Assembly: GCA_913056395.1 (NCBI GenBank)
Contig: CAJXMG010000011.1
Location: 21,752 to 85,751 of the forward strand
Length of the DNA: 64,000 nucleotides
Direction: 5' to 3'
Source: an uncultured bacterium
Lineage (GTDB): Bacteria; Planctomycetota; UBA8108; UBA1146
The notes below the pieces were generated by a model. The model saw nothing but the letters and a program-made list of their open reading frames with translations, was not told where the DNA came from and ran no database searches. This document shows positions 1-8,972 of this stretch, in pieces (positions within the stretch are counted from its first letter, which is position 1; the number at the start of each line of letters is the position of its first letter). The translations under genes were made by a program, and so were the position numbers.

Positions 1-112
1 GCAAAACAAAAGAGAAAAGCCGGCATGGAGTCCTCGTTTTCAGGTGATCTCGGGTAATCAGTAGTTCATTGAAGGGCCGGTCTCGAATATCCTTCGGCTA
101 CGGAAAGGTACG

Positions 113-1747
113 GTGCCCATGAAGCGTTCAGACCCCGGAGGATTCTGGCTATTACTGCTGGGGCTTCTGGTACTGCTTCCCTCCATCTGGAACGAAACCA
201 GCATCACCGGAGGAGATGAACATCGCATCTCTTTTCGCACCGCTCTGGAAACCCGGGATGCGGATCAATGGCTGATTCCAACTTACGAGGGTGAACCCCG
301 GCTACGCAAGCCTCCCCTTTTCTACTGGGTTCTGACAGCGACCGCCGAATTCCTCGGCCCCTCCCTGTTCAATTTCCGCATCTGGGGCGTCCTTTGTGGA
401 GCCCTCCTCGCCATCTTCACCGCACGCTGGGGCCAACGTCTCTTTTCCGCTGATCCTGTGCTGACCTTTGTGATCCTCATCTCCTGCCTCGGCCTGGCTA
501 CAGAATCCAGACGGGCCATGCTCGACATCCCCATGGCCCTCTTTCTGGTGCTCGCACTGGAACGGTGGGGAAACTGCATGAAAGAGGCCCGGGGGAGAGA
601 CGCCGTGTTCGCCGGGGTATTCCTGGCCATTGCGGCGATGATCAAACCCACCGCCATCTATTTCTTTGCAGCAGCCATCCCGGTAATGGCGTGGCTCCAA
701 CCCCGTGAAACGGGATTGGTACTGACAGCCAAGCGTCTCTCGGGGCTCCCCCTGATGCTTGCGGCGTTTTGTCTGCTCTTCCTTCCCTGGTGGTTGTATG
801 TGTATTCGATCTATCCCGACCTGCTTCAGTCCCGCATCGAAGAACAGGTGCAAAACCGGGAGCTTTCCATTTTGAGATGGGATTCGATTCCACCGCTGAT
901 CGGAGGATGGCTCGGCTTGGCCGCCCCCTGGTCCTTTGCCCTGATCTTTGCGGTCCTGCGATTTCTGCGCCGCCCGGAAGAAGGGTCCGCTCATCCGGAA
1001 CGCTGGCTCGCAGTGTGGTTGGTGATCGTCTCGATCCCATTCCTGTTCATGAAAACTTTTGAACGTTACCTGATCCCGCTTCTTCCGGCGTTCGCCATAC
1101 TCATCTCCACCTATCTGGACAGCCTCAAGCCGATCCCGTTGCGCCGGCACCTTTTGGGAGCGGCATTCATCGTCGCTCTGCCGGCACTTTTTGTGATGCT
1201 TTTCACCTACTTCTTTACTGCACCTACCGTGTCACTGCTGACCCTCGGAATCCTGTTCATCCTCCTCCGAATGGCACTGCAAACCGACACCGTCAACACA
1301 GCACTGTCGGTCGCCCTGACCTGGAGCTTCTGTCTCGGTATTTTGATTCCGACTGTAGGAATCGGCGAAGGCCCACGTCTCTCGCCAGAAATTCTTAACG
1401 GTTCCCTCTACCAGGTGGGGGAGCAGCACGTACCGCTGCTGGACGTGCAGGCACAACGGCCGATACCCAAGATCGCGGGTGACTCTGACTCCCTGCGCGA
1501 ACTTCCTGACAACACCTGTTACCTGATTCTCGCCCAGGCAGATCAAGAGGAGGTGGAGCGCAGCCTGAAGTCCCTCTCCCGGGAATCAGAACGTGTCGGC
1601 AACTTTGGGGTCTTCCGCTCTCGCAAAGTCTTCTCACGGTTTTATCGCAGGGACTGGACAGAAGAGCATCTAAAGGAAGCGCTCATGAGAGACTCTCTGA
1701 CCCCCCTGAGAAAACCTTGTGTCGTCATCGAGGTCAAGGCTCGCTGA
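113..1747 (+). CDS. GT-C family membrane glycosyltransferase (ArnT/PMT-like)
   Basis: Predicted polytopic inner-membrane glycosyltransferase that would move a sugar from a polyprenyl-phosphate donor to an envelope acceptor. The protein (542-544 residues) has an N-terminal membrane helix, then the first-loop signature of this superfamily: GGDEHRI, with the expected acidic pair, followed by RLRKPPLFYW. About ten further hydrophobic segments follow, and then a soluble C-terminal domain of roughly 130 residues. The start is GTG at 113 or ATG at 119; an AAAGG lies just upstream and does not decide between them. It stands alone, convergent with the RND pump gene, so the acceptor cannot be inferred from context. 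The family call is secure from the motifs; the substrate is unknown. Confidence 0.85.
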   Translation: MPMKRSDPGGFWLLLLGLLVLLPSIWNETSITGGDEHRISFRTALETRDADQWLIPTYEGEPRLRKPPLFYWVLTATAEFLGPSLFNFRIWGVLCGALLAIFTARWGQRLFSADPVLTFVILISCLGLATESRRAMLDIPMALFLVLALERWGNCMKEARGRDAVFAGVFLAIAAMIKPTAIYFFAAAIPVMAWLQPRETGLVLTAKRLSGLPLMLAAFCLLFLPWWLYVYSIYPDLLQSRIEEQVQNRELSILRWDSIPPLIGGWLGLAAPWSFALIFAVLRFLRRPEEGSAHPERWLAVWLVIVSIPFLFMKTFERYLIPLLPAFAILISTYLDSLKPIPLRRHLLGAAFIVALPALFVMLFTYFFTAPTVSLLTLGILFILLRMALQTDTVNTALSVALTWSFCLGILIPTVGIGEGPRLSPEILNGSLYQVGEQHVPLLDVQAQRPIPKIAGDSDSLRELPDNTCYLILAQADQEEVERSLKSLSRESERVGNFGVFRSRKVFSRFYRRDWTEEHLKEALMRDSLTPLRKPCVVIEVKAR

Positions 1748-1752
1748 ACCGG

Positions 1753-4700
1753 TCAGGAGGGATCGGTGTCTTCCTCCGATGCGGATTTGAAAAATCCGCT
1801 GACCTTCCTCTCGATGGCATCGGTGTATCGATACAGCACCGGGACCACCAACAGGGTCATCATCGTCGCCACCAAAAGTCCGGCGACAAACACCGTGGCA
1901 AAGGGACTCCAGCGCACATCAAAACTGGGAATGCCGATGGACATCGGCAACAGTCCGGCGATCGTCGAGATGGTGGTCATCAGGATCGGTCGCATGCGTT
2001 CATGTCCCGCCAGCCTCAGCGCCTGATCGAGGGGGAATCCCTCATCCCGTCGCCTTTGAATGAAATCAACCAGCACGATGGCATCATTGACCACGATCCC
2101 CGTCAGTCCCACCAGTGAGATGAACGCGAGCACCGTGATCCAGGCACGCTCCGGGCGAATCATGTCTTCCGGAAGAACGTCGCCCAGGAAAGCGATCACG
2201 GTCATGACGAGAACGACTCCCGTAAAGGAGAACGCCACGTTGGAGATGATGACCAACGGATGGAAGAGGGACCTGAACTGGGTGGAAAGGATCAGGTAGA
2301 TGATGAAAAGAGAGATCCAGAAAGCCAGGAACAGACTCTTGAAGGAGCGGGCGGTCGATTCCGCTTCACCCTCGAAGCTGAATCCGGCACCGGGGTTTGT
2401 GCGGATCTCCGCACCAAAGCGCTCCTCGAGCAGGTACTGAACCGTCGCCGCAGAGACCACCGCATCGTCGGCAAGGTTGCCGGTGATGTTGACCGAGCGC
2501 TGGTAATGACGCCTTCTGAGAATTCCCGGCTCTTCCTCGTCCTCGATGGATCCGATCTGGCTGAAGCGCACCATGCTGCCATCCCGGGAGCGGGTGACAG
2601 GGAACTCCAGTGCATCGATCGGTTCCACTTCTCCCTCGGGTCGAACGAAGCGAACCTTCAGCGGAATTTCATCGTCCTTGCGCAGATAATCCCCCACGTA
2701 CACACCTTCAAAAAGGGCACCGACGAAGAGACGTACCTGCTGGGGATCGAGGCCCAACTCTGACATCGCATCCGAATCGGGAATAAAGTTGAGACTCTGG
2801 GATCTTTGATCGAGATCGCTCGCCAGATCGACCACGCCTTCCAGTCGACCACCCTGCTCCGATTCCTTCTTGAGGAACTCATAGGTTCTGTTGGCCAGAT
2901 CGAAGACCCTTTTCTGGTCATTGCCATGAATCCTGACCGTGACCGGAGAACCGGTGGGGGGTCCATCCTTTTGCGCCGTGACTTCTATGCGGACATTCTC
3001 TTCGCTCCACTTGCTTCCCAACTGCTTGCGTATCTCACGAATCGCCGTGTTCGGATTGTCAAAGGTTCTCTCTTCAACAACCGGGAACTCCGCCAGAATC
3101 AGACCGAACTGATGGCCAAACTGGGGGCGATACGTGGTGTCGAGCTTGATCCCCGACAAACCCACCGCTGCCTCGACAAAACCGGTTGCCCGCAGATCCC
3201 GGGAAAGTTCCCTCACTACCCTGTCTGTTTCCTTGAGCCCCGTCCCAGGTGCGGTATTCACCGACACATTCAAAATCGATGTGTCCTCCGGGAAAAACAC
3301 CAGCTTCAACAGCGGACGCTGACCCAGACCCGGACCGACCATGCTTTGAACGACGATTCCGATGGCGGAGAAGAAGAGGAAAAGGGCAAGCAGGACAACC
3401 TTGCCACCATTGCGCTGATTCCACAGGAAGATGCGATCGTAGAATCGTGACAGCTTCCCGCCGATGCCTTCCCGGGCCAGATAGGCATCCACACCGACCA
3501 GATCCTTCTCGGACGGTATCTCTTCCGTTCCCACCAGCTGATCAAGATCGCGTACGTGAACCGGCAGGACGATCAGGCATTCAAAGAGACTCACCCCCAG
3601 CGCAGTCGCCACACTGATCGGCAAGATCGAGAAGAAGTCACCCACCGTTCCCGTCATCAGCAACATCGGCAAAAAGGCAGCGATAGTCGTCAACGTGGCA
3701 GAACAGATGGGAACAAAGACTTCCTGCACTCCCTTGATCACCGCATTCATCGGAGTTTCGCCCAACTCCCTCTGCCGGCGGATGTTTTCCAGAACGATGA
3801 TGGCATCGTCGACGATGATGCCCACCGTCAGCACAAAGCCGATGAGGCTGACCTCATTGATGCTTTGCCCCATCACTTCGAAGGCAACAAGGGTTCCCAG
3901 GAATGCAAAAATGATGCCGCTGACAGTCAGCACCGCCGAGCGACAGGTAAAGAACACAAACAAAGCCAGAGCACCCATCGCCGCCAACTCGAGGGAGATA
4001 TTGCGACTCGAGGCGATGACGACGATGGCCATCGCCGTCAAGATGAACACGGCACCGGAAGCGGCCTTCGACCGATTGCTCAGGAAAAAGTACAGTGCCG
4101 CAATCACCAGGCAGAGCGCGAGCATCAGGCTGTCGTGGAGGACTGACATCGACGCGTTGATCTTCCGGGTCGAGTCAAGAATCATGTGGACATTGAAGGG
4201 AATGTCTTTTCTGGACTCCTGAAATCTGGCGGTCACTTCAAGGACCGCATCGCGAATCGTGGAGGCGTTGGCATCGCTGTCCTTGAGCACCCTGCAGCCG
4301 ATGGCGTCTTCACCATCGAGGCTGTTGCCCACTGCTTCGCGAATGGGAATCACCCCGGTCTGACTCGACGTCACCAGGTCGGCAACCCTGACCTTGGAAC
4401 CCGCACCCTGATTGCGGACGATGACCTGAAGCACATCCTCCGGATTTCTGGGACGGGTATCGATGCGGATCGATCGTTCCCCCAACTCTGTTTCAATCTG
4501 GCCGGAGGGGATAAACCCGCCCTCCCGGTTGATCGCCGCGAGAACCTCCTGAAAGGTCACCCCATGACGTTCGAGGAGGTCGGGATTGAGAGCGACCTGG
4601 AACTGGTCAAACTCTTCGCCGGCAAAATCGATGCGTTTGACTCCGGGTATCCGTTCAAGCTCATCGCGCAGATCCTTGGCCAACAGAATCAGTGCCCGCT

Positions 4701-5175
4701 TGCTCAACTCGGAATCCGCACGCTCGACCAGCATCACCTGAATCACCGGCACCCATGAATCGACGTCCAGCTCCATAAAAAGCGGTTGCAGAGGCTTACC
4801 GTTGACCTGGGGCAGGGCGTTCAGTGCGGAAAGCACTCGCAGGCGGAACTCGCGGTATTCTTTTTCGGTGGTCAGATCGTCATCGAATTTGACCAGCACC
4901 TCACTGCGTCCCGGGACTGAAGTACTGGAGACATACTCCGCAGATTCGAGACCACGAACCGCATTCTCGATGGGCTTGGTGACCAGTCGCTCCACTTCTT
5001 CAGCGGAGGCACCAGGGTACCGAAGTGCAACCTGCACCTGGCGGAATGACATGTTGGGGAAAACTTCGACGGGAAGATTGGGAATCGCCACGATCAGTGC
5101 GTAGGCGATCAAGCCGAAGAAGACGATGTTGACCGGTACGGTCGAGCGAAGCACCAATTGAAAAAATGCGCGCAT
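1753..5175 (-). CDS. RND efflux transporter, AcrB/HAE1-like inner-membrane pump
   Basis: Proton-driven export pump of the resistance-nodulation-division family, 1140 residues, somewhat longer than typical AcrB (about 1050). It begins with one membrane helix (residues 12-32), then a porter domain, and TM4 carries the proton-relay Asp pair in GIIVDDAIIVLENIRR. A second large periplasmic domain and the repeat of the TM block follow (ISLVGLTGIVVNDAIVLVD). The start ATG is 2 bp after the adaptor gene stop, and its GGAG ribosome site overlaps that stop, so the two are translationally coupled. No outer-membrane TolC-like gene is adjacent. Substrate could be drugs, lipids or metals; the DD pair in place of other charged residues favours the drug/hydrophobe (HAE1) type. 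Confidence 0.92.
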   Translation of the reverse strand: MRAFFQLVLRSTVPVNIVFFGLIAYALIVAIPNLPVEVFPNMSFRQVQVALRYPGASAEEVERLVTKPIENAVRGLESAEYVSSTSVPGRSEVLVKFDDDLTTEKEYREFRLRVLSALNALPQVNGKPLQPLFMELDVDSWVPVIQVMLVERADSELSKRALILLAKDLRDELERIPGVKRIDFAGEEFDQFQVALNPDLLERHGVTFQEVLAAINREGGFIPSGQIETELGERSIRIDTRPRNPEDVLQVIVRNQGAGSKVRVADLVTSSQTGVIPIREAVGNSLDGEDAIGCRVLKDSDANASTIRDAVLEVTARFQESRKDIPFNVHMILDSTRKINASMSVLHDSLMLALCLVIAALYFFLSNRSKAASGAVFILTAMAIVVIASSRNISLELAAMGALALFVFFTCRSAVLTVSGIIFAFLGTLVAFEVMGQSINEVSLIGFVLTVGIIVDDAIIVLENIRRQRELGETPMNAVIKGVQEVFVPICSATLTTIAAFLPMLLMTGTVGDFFSILPISVATALGVSLFECLIVLPVHVRDLDQLVGTEEIPSEKDLVGVDAYLAREGIGGKLSRFYDRIFLWNQRNGGKVVLLALFLFFSAIGIVVQSMVGPGLGQRPLLKLVFFPEDTSILNVSVNTAPGTGLKETDRVVRELSRDLRATGFVEAAVGLSGIKLDTTYRPQFGHQFGLILAEFPVVEERTFDNPNTAIREIRKQLGSKWSEENVRIEVTAQKDGPPTGSPVTVRIHGNDQKRVFDLANRTYEFLKKESEQGGRLEGVVDLASDLDQRSQSLNFIPDSDAMSELGLDPQQVRLFVGALFEGVYVGDYLRKDDEIPLKVRFVRPEGEVEPIDALEFPVTRSRDGSMVRFSQIGSIEDEEEPGILRRRHYQRSVNITGNLADDAVVSAATVQYLLEERFGAEIRTNPGAGFSFEGEAESTARSFKSLFLAFWISLFIIYLILSTQFRSLFHPLVIISNVAFSFTGVVLVMTVIAFLGDVLPEDMIRPERAWITVLAFISLVGLTGIVVNDAIVLVDFIQRRRDEGFPLDQALRLAGHERMRPILMTTISTIAGLLPMSIGIPSFDVRWSPFATVFVAGLLVATMMTLLVVPVLYRYTDAIERKVSGFFKSASEEDTDPS

Positions 5176-5177
5176 CG

Positions 5178-6278
5178 CTACTCCGTTGTCAGGGGGACCA
5201 GCTCAATCCCGACCGGCATATCCTTCGAGCGAACCAGCCAACTGGTCTCGTCACTGCGAACCGGATAAACCGTATAGATCATGCCTTCGGTGTCCTTGAC
5301 GATCCACTGCTCCAACTGCTGACCGATGAACTTCTTGGGGATTCTCACGCCACCCCGACTGTCCGGAATCCCCAGAGAAGCGCGAATCTCCAGCCCGCCG
5401 CCTGTTTCGTAGGTGCGCAGGCTCAATTCTTCTGCGGGAATATCGATAGTGACCAGTCTACGGTGGGTTTCAGGGTGGGGGACGGAGCCGACCCTGATTT
5501 TGGAAGGCTTGATCTCGCTGTCATCGACCACCCTGCTCAACTTCAGCGGGCTGACGGACAGGGCCCTGATCTCTTCTTCCGTCAAAGCCAGAGCCACCTT
5601 GAAATAAGATCGATCCACCAGAGTCATCATGTGTTGGCCCATGGTCAATCCCGACCCCTGCACGACATCGCACTTTTCAACATACCAGCCTGCGGGAGCA
5701 AGCAATGTCGACTGCTTGATCTTCTCTTCGATCACGTTCAACTCTGATTCGACGAGGCTCACCGAAAGTTGTGAATCGGCGAAAGCCACCCGTGCCGTGT
5801 CAGAGACCGCCGTCGCCTCCTCTGCCCTCTGCAACACCTGATCATAGACGCTTTGGGAGGCGTCTCCCTTTTCGAGCAGGGCTGAGACCCGCTCCAGCTC
5901 TTTGGTGGCCAGACGAGCCGCTGAATCGGCACGTACACTGGCCAGCCGGGCGGTCTCGGTGGCGCTCTTCGCCAACTCCAGCCGAATCTCCAGACTCTTC
6001 TTCTGGGCAATATCGATGGAGGCATCGACCCGAATCGCCGGCACCCATTCGCCGTCGCGCCCGGGGATCCGATCTCCCTCTGCAAAGACGACTTCATCGA
6101 CCTTGAAAAAACCCATCGCCCCACTGATCAGCGAAAGGGTATCTCCCGGTTGGGTGAAAGCGGTGAAGGTTCTTTCGACCACTGCAGGGTGGTCAAACGG
6201 TTTCCAGCGTTCGCCATCGACCGACTCTGCGGAGGGAATGGCCGTCAGCAGAATGAGGGGCAGTATCAAAAGGTTCAT
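5178..6278 (-). CDS. Periplasmic adaptor (membrane-fusion) subunit of RND pump
   Basis: HlyD/AcrA-like adaptor that would bridge the downstream RND pump to an outer-membrane channel. The chosen start at 6278 has a GGAGAG ribosome site and gives a clean signal peptide (MNLLILPLILLTAIPSAES), for a 366-residue mature-type adaptor. An upstream in-frame extension to 6413 runs over the divergent hyuB start and lacks a signal. Middle residues form an alpha-helical coiled-coil hairpin rich in Ala/Glu/Arg (ELAKSATETARLASVRAD and following), flanked by lipoyl-like halves, with a beta-barrel C-terminus. It is the first gene of the two-gene efflux operon. Sequence identity to characterised adaptors appears low, so the call rests on architecture and neighbour. 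Confidence 0.8.
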   Translation of the reverse strand: MNLLILPLILLTAIPSAESVDGERWKPFDHPAVVERTFTAFTQPGDTLSLISGAMGFFKVDEVVFAEGDRIPGRDGEWVPAIRVDASIDIAQKKSLEIRLELAKSATETARLASVRADSAARLATKELERVSALLEKGDASQSVYDQVLQRAEEATAVSDTARVAFADSQLSVSLVESELNVIEEKIKQSTLLAPAGWYVEKCDVVQGSGLTMGQHMMTLVDRSYFKVALALTEEEIRALSVSPLKLSRVVDDSEIKPSKIRVGSVPHPETHRRLVTIDIPAEELSLRTYETGGGLEIRASLGIPDSRGGVRIPKKFIGQQLEQWIVKDTEGMIYTVYPVRSDETSWLVRSKDMPVGIELVPLTTE

Positions 6279-6404
6279 GAATCTCTCCGGTGACATGACG
6301 GTATTGTGAGTATGATACACCAGTCGCACGAACAAGGTGGTTGGATTGATCCGGAATTGGCAATTTGCTGACTGATTTTGGTGCGTTTTTGAAGGGGTTT
6401 CCCG

Positions 6405-7967
6405 TTGAGTCAAATGGATCCTGTGAGACTGCGCATCGTTGGAAGCCTGCTCGATTCCATCGCTGAGGACATGGGAATCGCCCTCGAGAGGGCAGGGATT
6501 TCACCCAATATCAAGGAACGCCTCGATCACTCCTGTGCCCTCTTTGATGGAAACGGCGAACTGGTCGCCCAGGCAGCCCACATTCCGGTGCATCTGGGTG
6601 CGATGCCGATGGCAGTCAAGGCCGCGAAAAAGCATGTCGACTTCGCTGAAGGGGATGTGATCCTCGTCAACGACCCCGCACTCGGTGGAACCCATCTCCC
6701 CGACATCACGGCGATCCAGGCGTTTCGCCTGCACCCCGGGGACCCTGAGCCCATCGCTTACGTTGCCAACAGAGCCCACCACGCCGACGTCGGTGGCATC
6801 GTCCCAGGATCGATGGGGCTGACGGAACATCTCAAGGATGAGGGCGTCGTCATTCCACCAACGGTCTGGATCAGGGGTGGGAAACCGGATCAGGAAGTGG
6901 AGGACAGGATCGTCGGGGCGATGCGCTTTCCGGAAGAGAGAAGGGGTGACCTCCTCGCCCAGAAGGCTTCATTGCAAAGGGGGATCAGCGGCTTGCAAAG
7001 GTTGCTGGATCGTCTGGGCCCAAAGGAGTTGCTGACAGGGTTCGCAGAATTGCAAAACGCTGCCGAGCGACATGTCCGCACACTGATCGATTCCATCCCC
7101 GATGGCCGCTACATGGCATTGGAGCAATTGGATGGCGATGGGTTCAGTGACGACCCAATCCTGATCCGACTCACCATCGATGTCACCGGTGATTCCGCCC
7201 GCTTTGATTTCTCGGGAACCTCTGAAGCGTGTCGTGGACCGATGAATTGCAGTACTCCCGTAACCCACTCCGCCATTCAGTATGTACTGCGCTGTCTTGC
7301 ACCCTCAGAGATCCCTGCAAGTGGCGGAGCGATGAGACCCATCGAGGTCAAGATCCCCGGCGGCAGCCTTCTCGACCCGCCAACGGACAAACCCGTGGCC
7401 GGTGGCAATGTGGAAACGTCCCAACGACTGGTCGACCTGATCCTGACCGCCCTGACCCCTGCACTCCCGGACAGGATCCCCGCCCAATCCCAGGGAACGA
7501 TGAATAACGTTGTCTTCTCCTGCAAAGAAGGAACCCACTATGAAACCCTGGCGGGAGGGTGCGGGGCAGGCCCCCAACGATCCGGTGCCAGTGCCCTGCA
7601 GGTTCACATGACCAACACTCTCAACACCCCCATCGAACGTCTGGAGCAGGTGCTCCCCCTGCGCATTCGAAGCTACGGGCTTCGACACGGTTCCGGCGGA
7701 GATGGAATCCATCGCGGGGGTGAAGGCGTCATTCGTGAATTCGAATTTCTCGCTGAAATGGATGTCTCCATCCTCACCGAACGCAGGGATCTGCCCCCCG
7801 CAGGAGTTAGGGGTGGCAACGCCGGTTCCCCCGGAAGAAACCTGCGTCTCACATCCTCGGGAGAAGAGGTTCTTCCTGCGAAATGGCAAGGGAAGTTCCA
7901 CCCCGGAGAAAGACTCCGTATCGAGACTCCCGGAGGCGGCGGCTGGGGTGCACCGAACGAAGATTGA
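6405..7967 (+). CDS. hyuB: Hydantoinase B / 5-oxoprolinase-type subunit
   Basis: HyuB-family protein (about 520 residues), normally the partner of HyuA in ATP-dependent hydrolysis of hydantoins, 5-oxoproline or related cyclic amides, or in acetone carboxylase-like enzymes. Typical family stretches are visible: LRIVGSLLDSIAEDMGIALERA at the N-terminus, the CALFDGNGELVAQAAHIPVHLG block, and a glycine-rich C-terminus ending ETPGGGGWG. The start is TTG at 6405, with AAGGGG upstream, or ATG at 6414. The usual hyuA partner is not adjacent; a hyuA homologue lies about 20 kb away on the other strand (27513-29447). It is divergent from the RND operon and followed by an ABC exporter on the same strand. 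Actual substrate cannot be told. Confidence 0.88.
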   Translation: MSQMDPVRLRIVGSLLDSIAEDMGIALERAGISPNIKERLDHSCALFDGNGELVAQAAHIPVHLGAMPMAVKAAKKHVDFAEGDVILVNDPALGGTHLPDITAIQAFRLHPGDPEPIAYVANRAHHADVGGIVPGSMGLTEHLKDEGVVIPPTVWIRGGKPDQEVEDRIVGAMRFPEERRGDLLAQKASLQRGISGLQRLLDRLGPKELLTGFAELQNAAERHVRTLIDSIPDGRYMALEQLDGDGFSDDPILIRLTIDVTGDSARFDFSGTSEACRGPMNCSTPVTHSAIQYVLRCLAPSEIPASGGAMRPIEVKIPGGSLLDPPTDKPVAGGNVETSQRLVDLILTALTPALPDRIPAQSQGTMNNVVFSCKEGTHYETLAGGCGAGPQRSGASALQVHMTNTLNTPIERLEQVLPLRIRSYGLRHGSGGDGIHRGGEGVIREFEFLAEMDVSILTERRDLPPAGVRGGNAGSPGRNLRLTSSGEEVLPAKWQGKFHPGERLRIETPGGGGWGAPNED

Positions 7968-8039
7968 CTGCCCACTCTGGAAGTCCCCGGTTAAACTCTC
8001 TACCAGAACGAAAACCCGCAATGGGAGGATTTCTCCAGA

Positions 8040-8972
8040 GTGACCACTGCCATCGAAATGAATCACGTCGTCAAGACCTATGGAGAATTCCGGGCAGTCG
8101 ACGATGTCTCCTTCTCCGTTGAGGAAGGAACCATTTGCGGATTCCTTGGACCGAACGGTGCAGGAAAAACGACGTCGATCCGCATGATCCTCGATATCCT
8201 GCGACCCACCTCCGGCTCCATCTCGGTGCTCGGTCACCCGGTCGCCTCCCAAGTAAGGGATCGCATCGGATACCTTCCCGAAGAAAAAGGCCTCTACAAA
8301 AAAATGACGGCAACCGCGGTCATCGCCTACTTCGCCACCCTCAAGGGGGTTCCTTCCTCCGTTGCCAGAGAGAAGGCCCGAGAGTTGCTCGATCGCTACG
8401 GTCTCAGTGCGTTCAAGGATCACAAATGCGAGGCTCTCTCCAAGGGAATGGGACAAAAGGTGCAAGTCCTGGCCTCCATCGCACACGACCCGGATCTGGT
8501 CATACTCGACGAACCCTTCAGCGGTCTCGACCCGGTCAATCAGGAGGTGATGGAAGAAGTGATCCAGGACCTCAAATCCCGCGGCAAGACCGTGCTCTTC
8601 TCCACGCACGTCATGTCCCATGCGGAACGAATATGCGAAAGCATCGTCGTCATCGCCGCCGGGAAAATGGCGTTCCACGGTTCCGTCAAAGAAGCACGCA
8701 ACCTGTTGCCCAGTCGTGTTCGGGTTCGCGGAGACGACATCTCTGATCTGGTACAGAAACTTCCAGGCGTGCAATCGGTCAAGCCTTCAACAGATGGGCG
8801 TGCCGACGTGCTCGAACTACACATCTCTGACGACACCGATCCGCGGCTGCTCCTGAAGCAGTTTTTTGATTCCGGCAAATCCCTCGACACATTCGAGGTC
8901 GTGCAACCGGACCTGCACGAAGTCTTCGTCCACCTGGTGGGTGAGGATGCCAGAGAGGCGGCTGATCGATGA
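8040..8972 (+). CDS. ABC exporter ATPase subunit (NatA-like)
   Basis: ATP-binding subunit of an ABC-2 type exporter, 310 residues. It shows Walker A GPNGAGKTTS, the Q-loop region, a signature segment LSKGMGQKVQ, Walker B LVILDEPFSGLDP and the switch His in STHVMSHAE, then a C-terminal regulatory extension of about 90 residues typical of NatA/YhaQ-type ATPases. It starts at GTG with a GGGAGG site 11 nt upstream. The stop overlaps the start of the permease gene by four bases (ATGA), so the two are coupled. NatAB-type systems export sodium or act on peptides; the substrate here is not shown by sequence. Confidence 0.9.
   Translation: MTTAIEMNHVVKTYGEFRAVDDVSFSVEEGTICGFLGPNGAGKTTSIRMILDILRPTSGSISVLGHPVASQVRDRIGYLPEEKGLYKKMTATAVIAYFATLKGVPSSVAREKARELLDRYGLSAFKDHKCEALSKGMGQKVQVLASIAHDPDLVILDEPFSGLDPVNQEVMEEVIQDLKSRGKTVLFSTHVMSHAERICESIVVIAAGKMAFHGSVKEARNLLPSRVRVRGDDISDLVQKLPGVQSVKPSTDGRADVLELHISDDTDPRLLLKQFFDSGKSLDTFEVVQPDLHEVFVHLVGEDAREAADR

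Noticed and set aside
7305..8774. 489-codon minus-strand frame across hyuB and the ABC ATPase
   Set aside because: Covers parts of two good genes on the other strand; no motifs.
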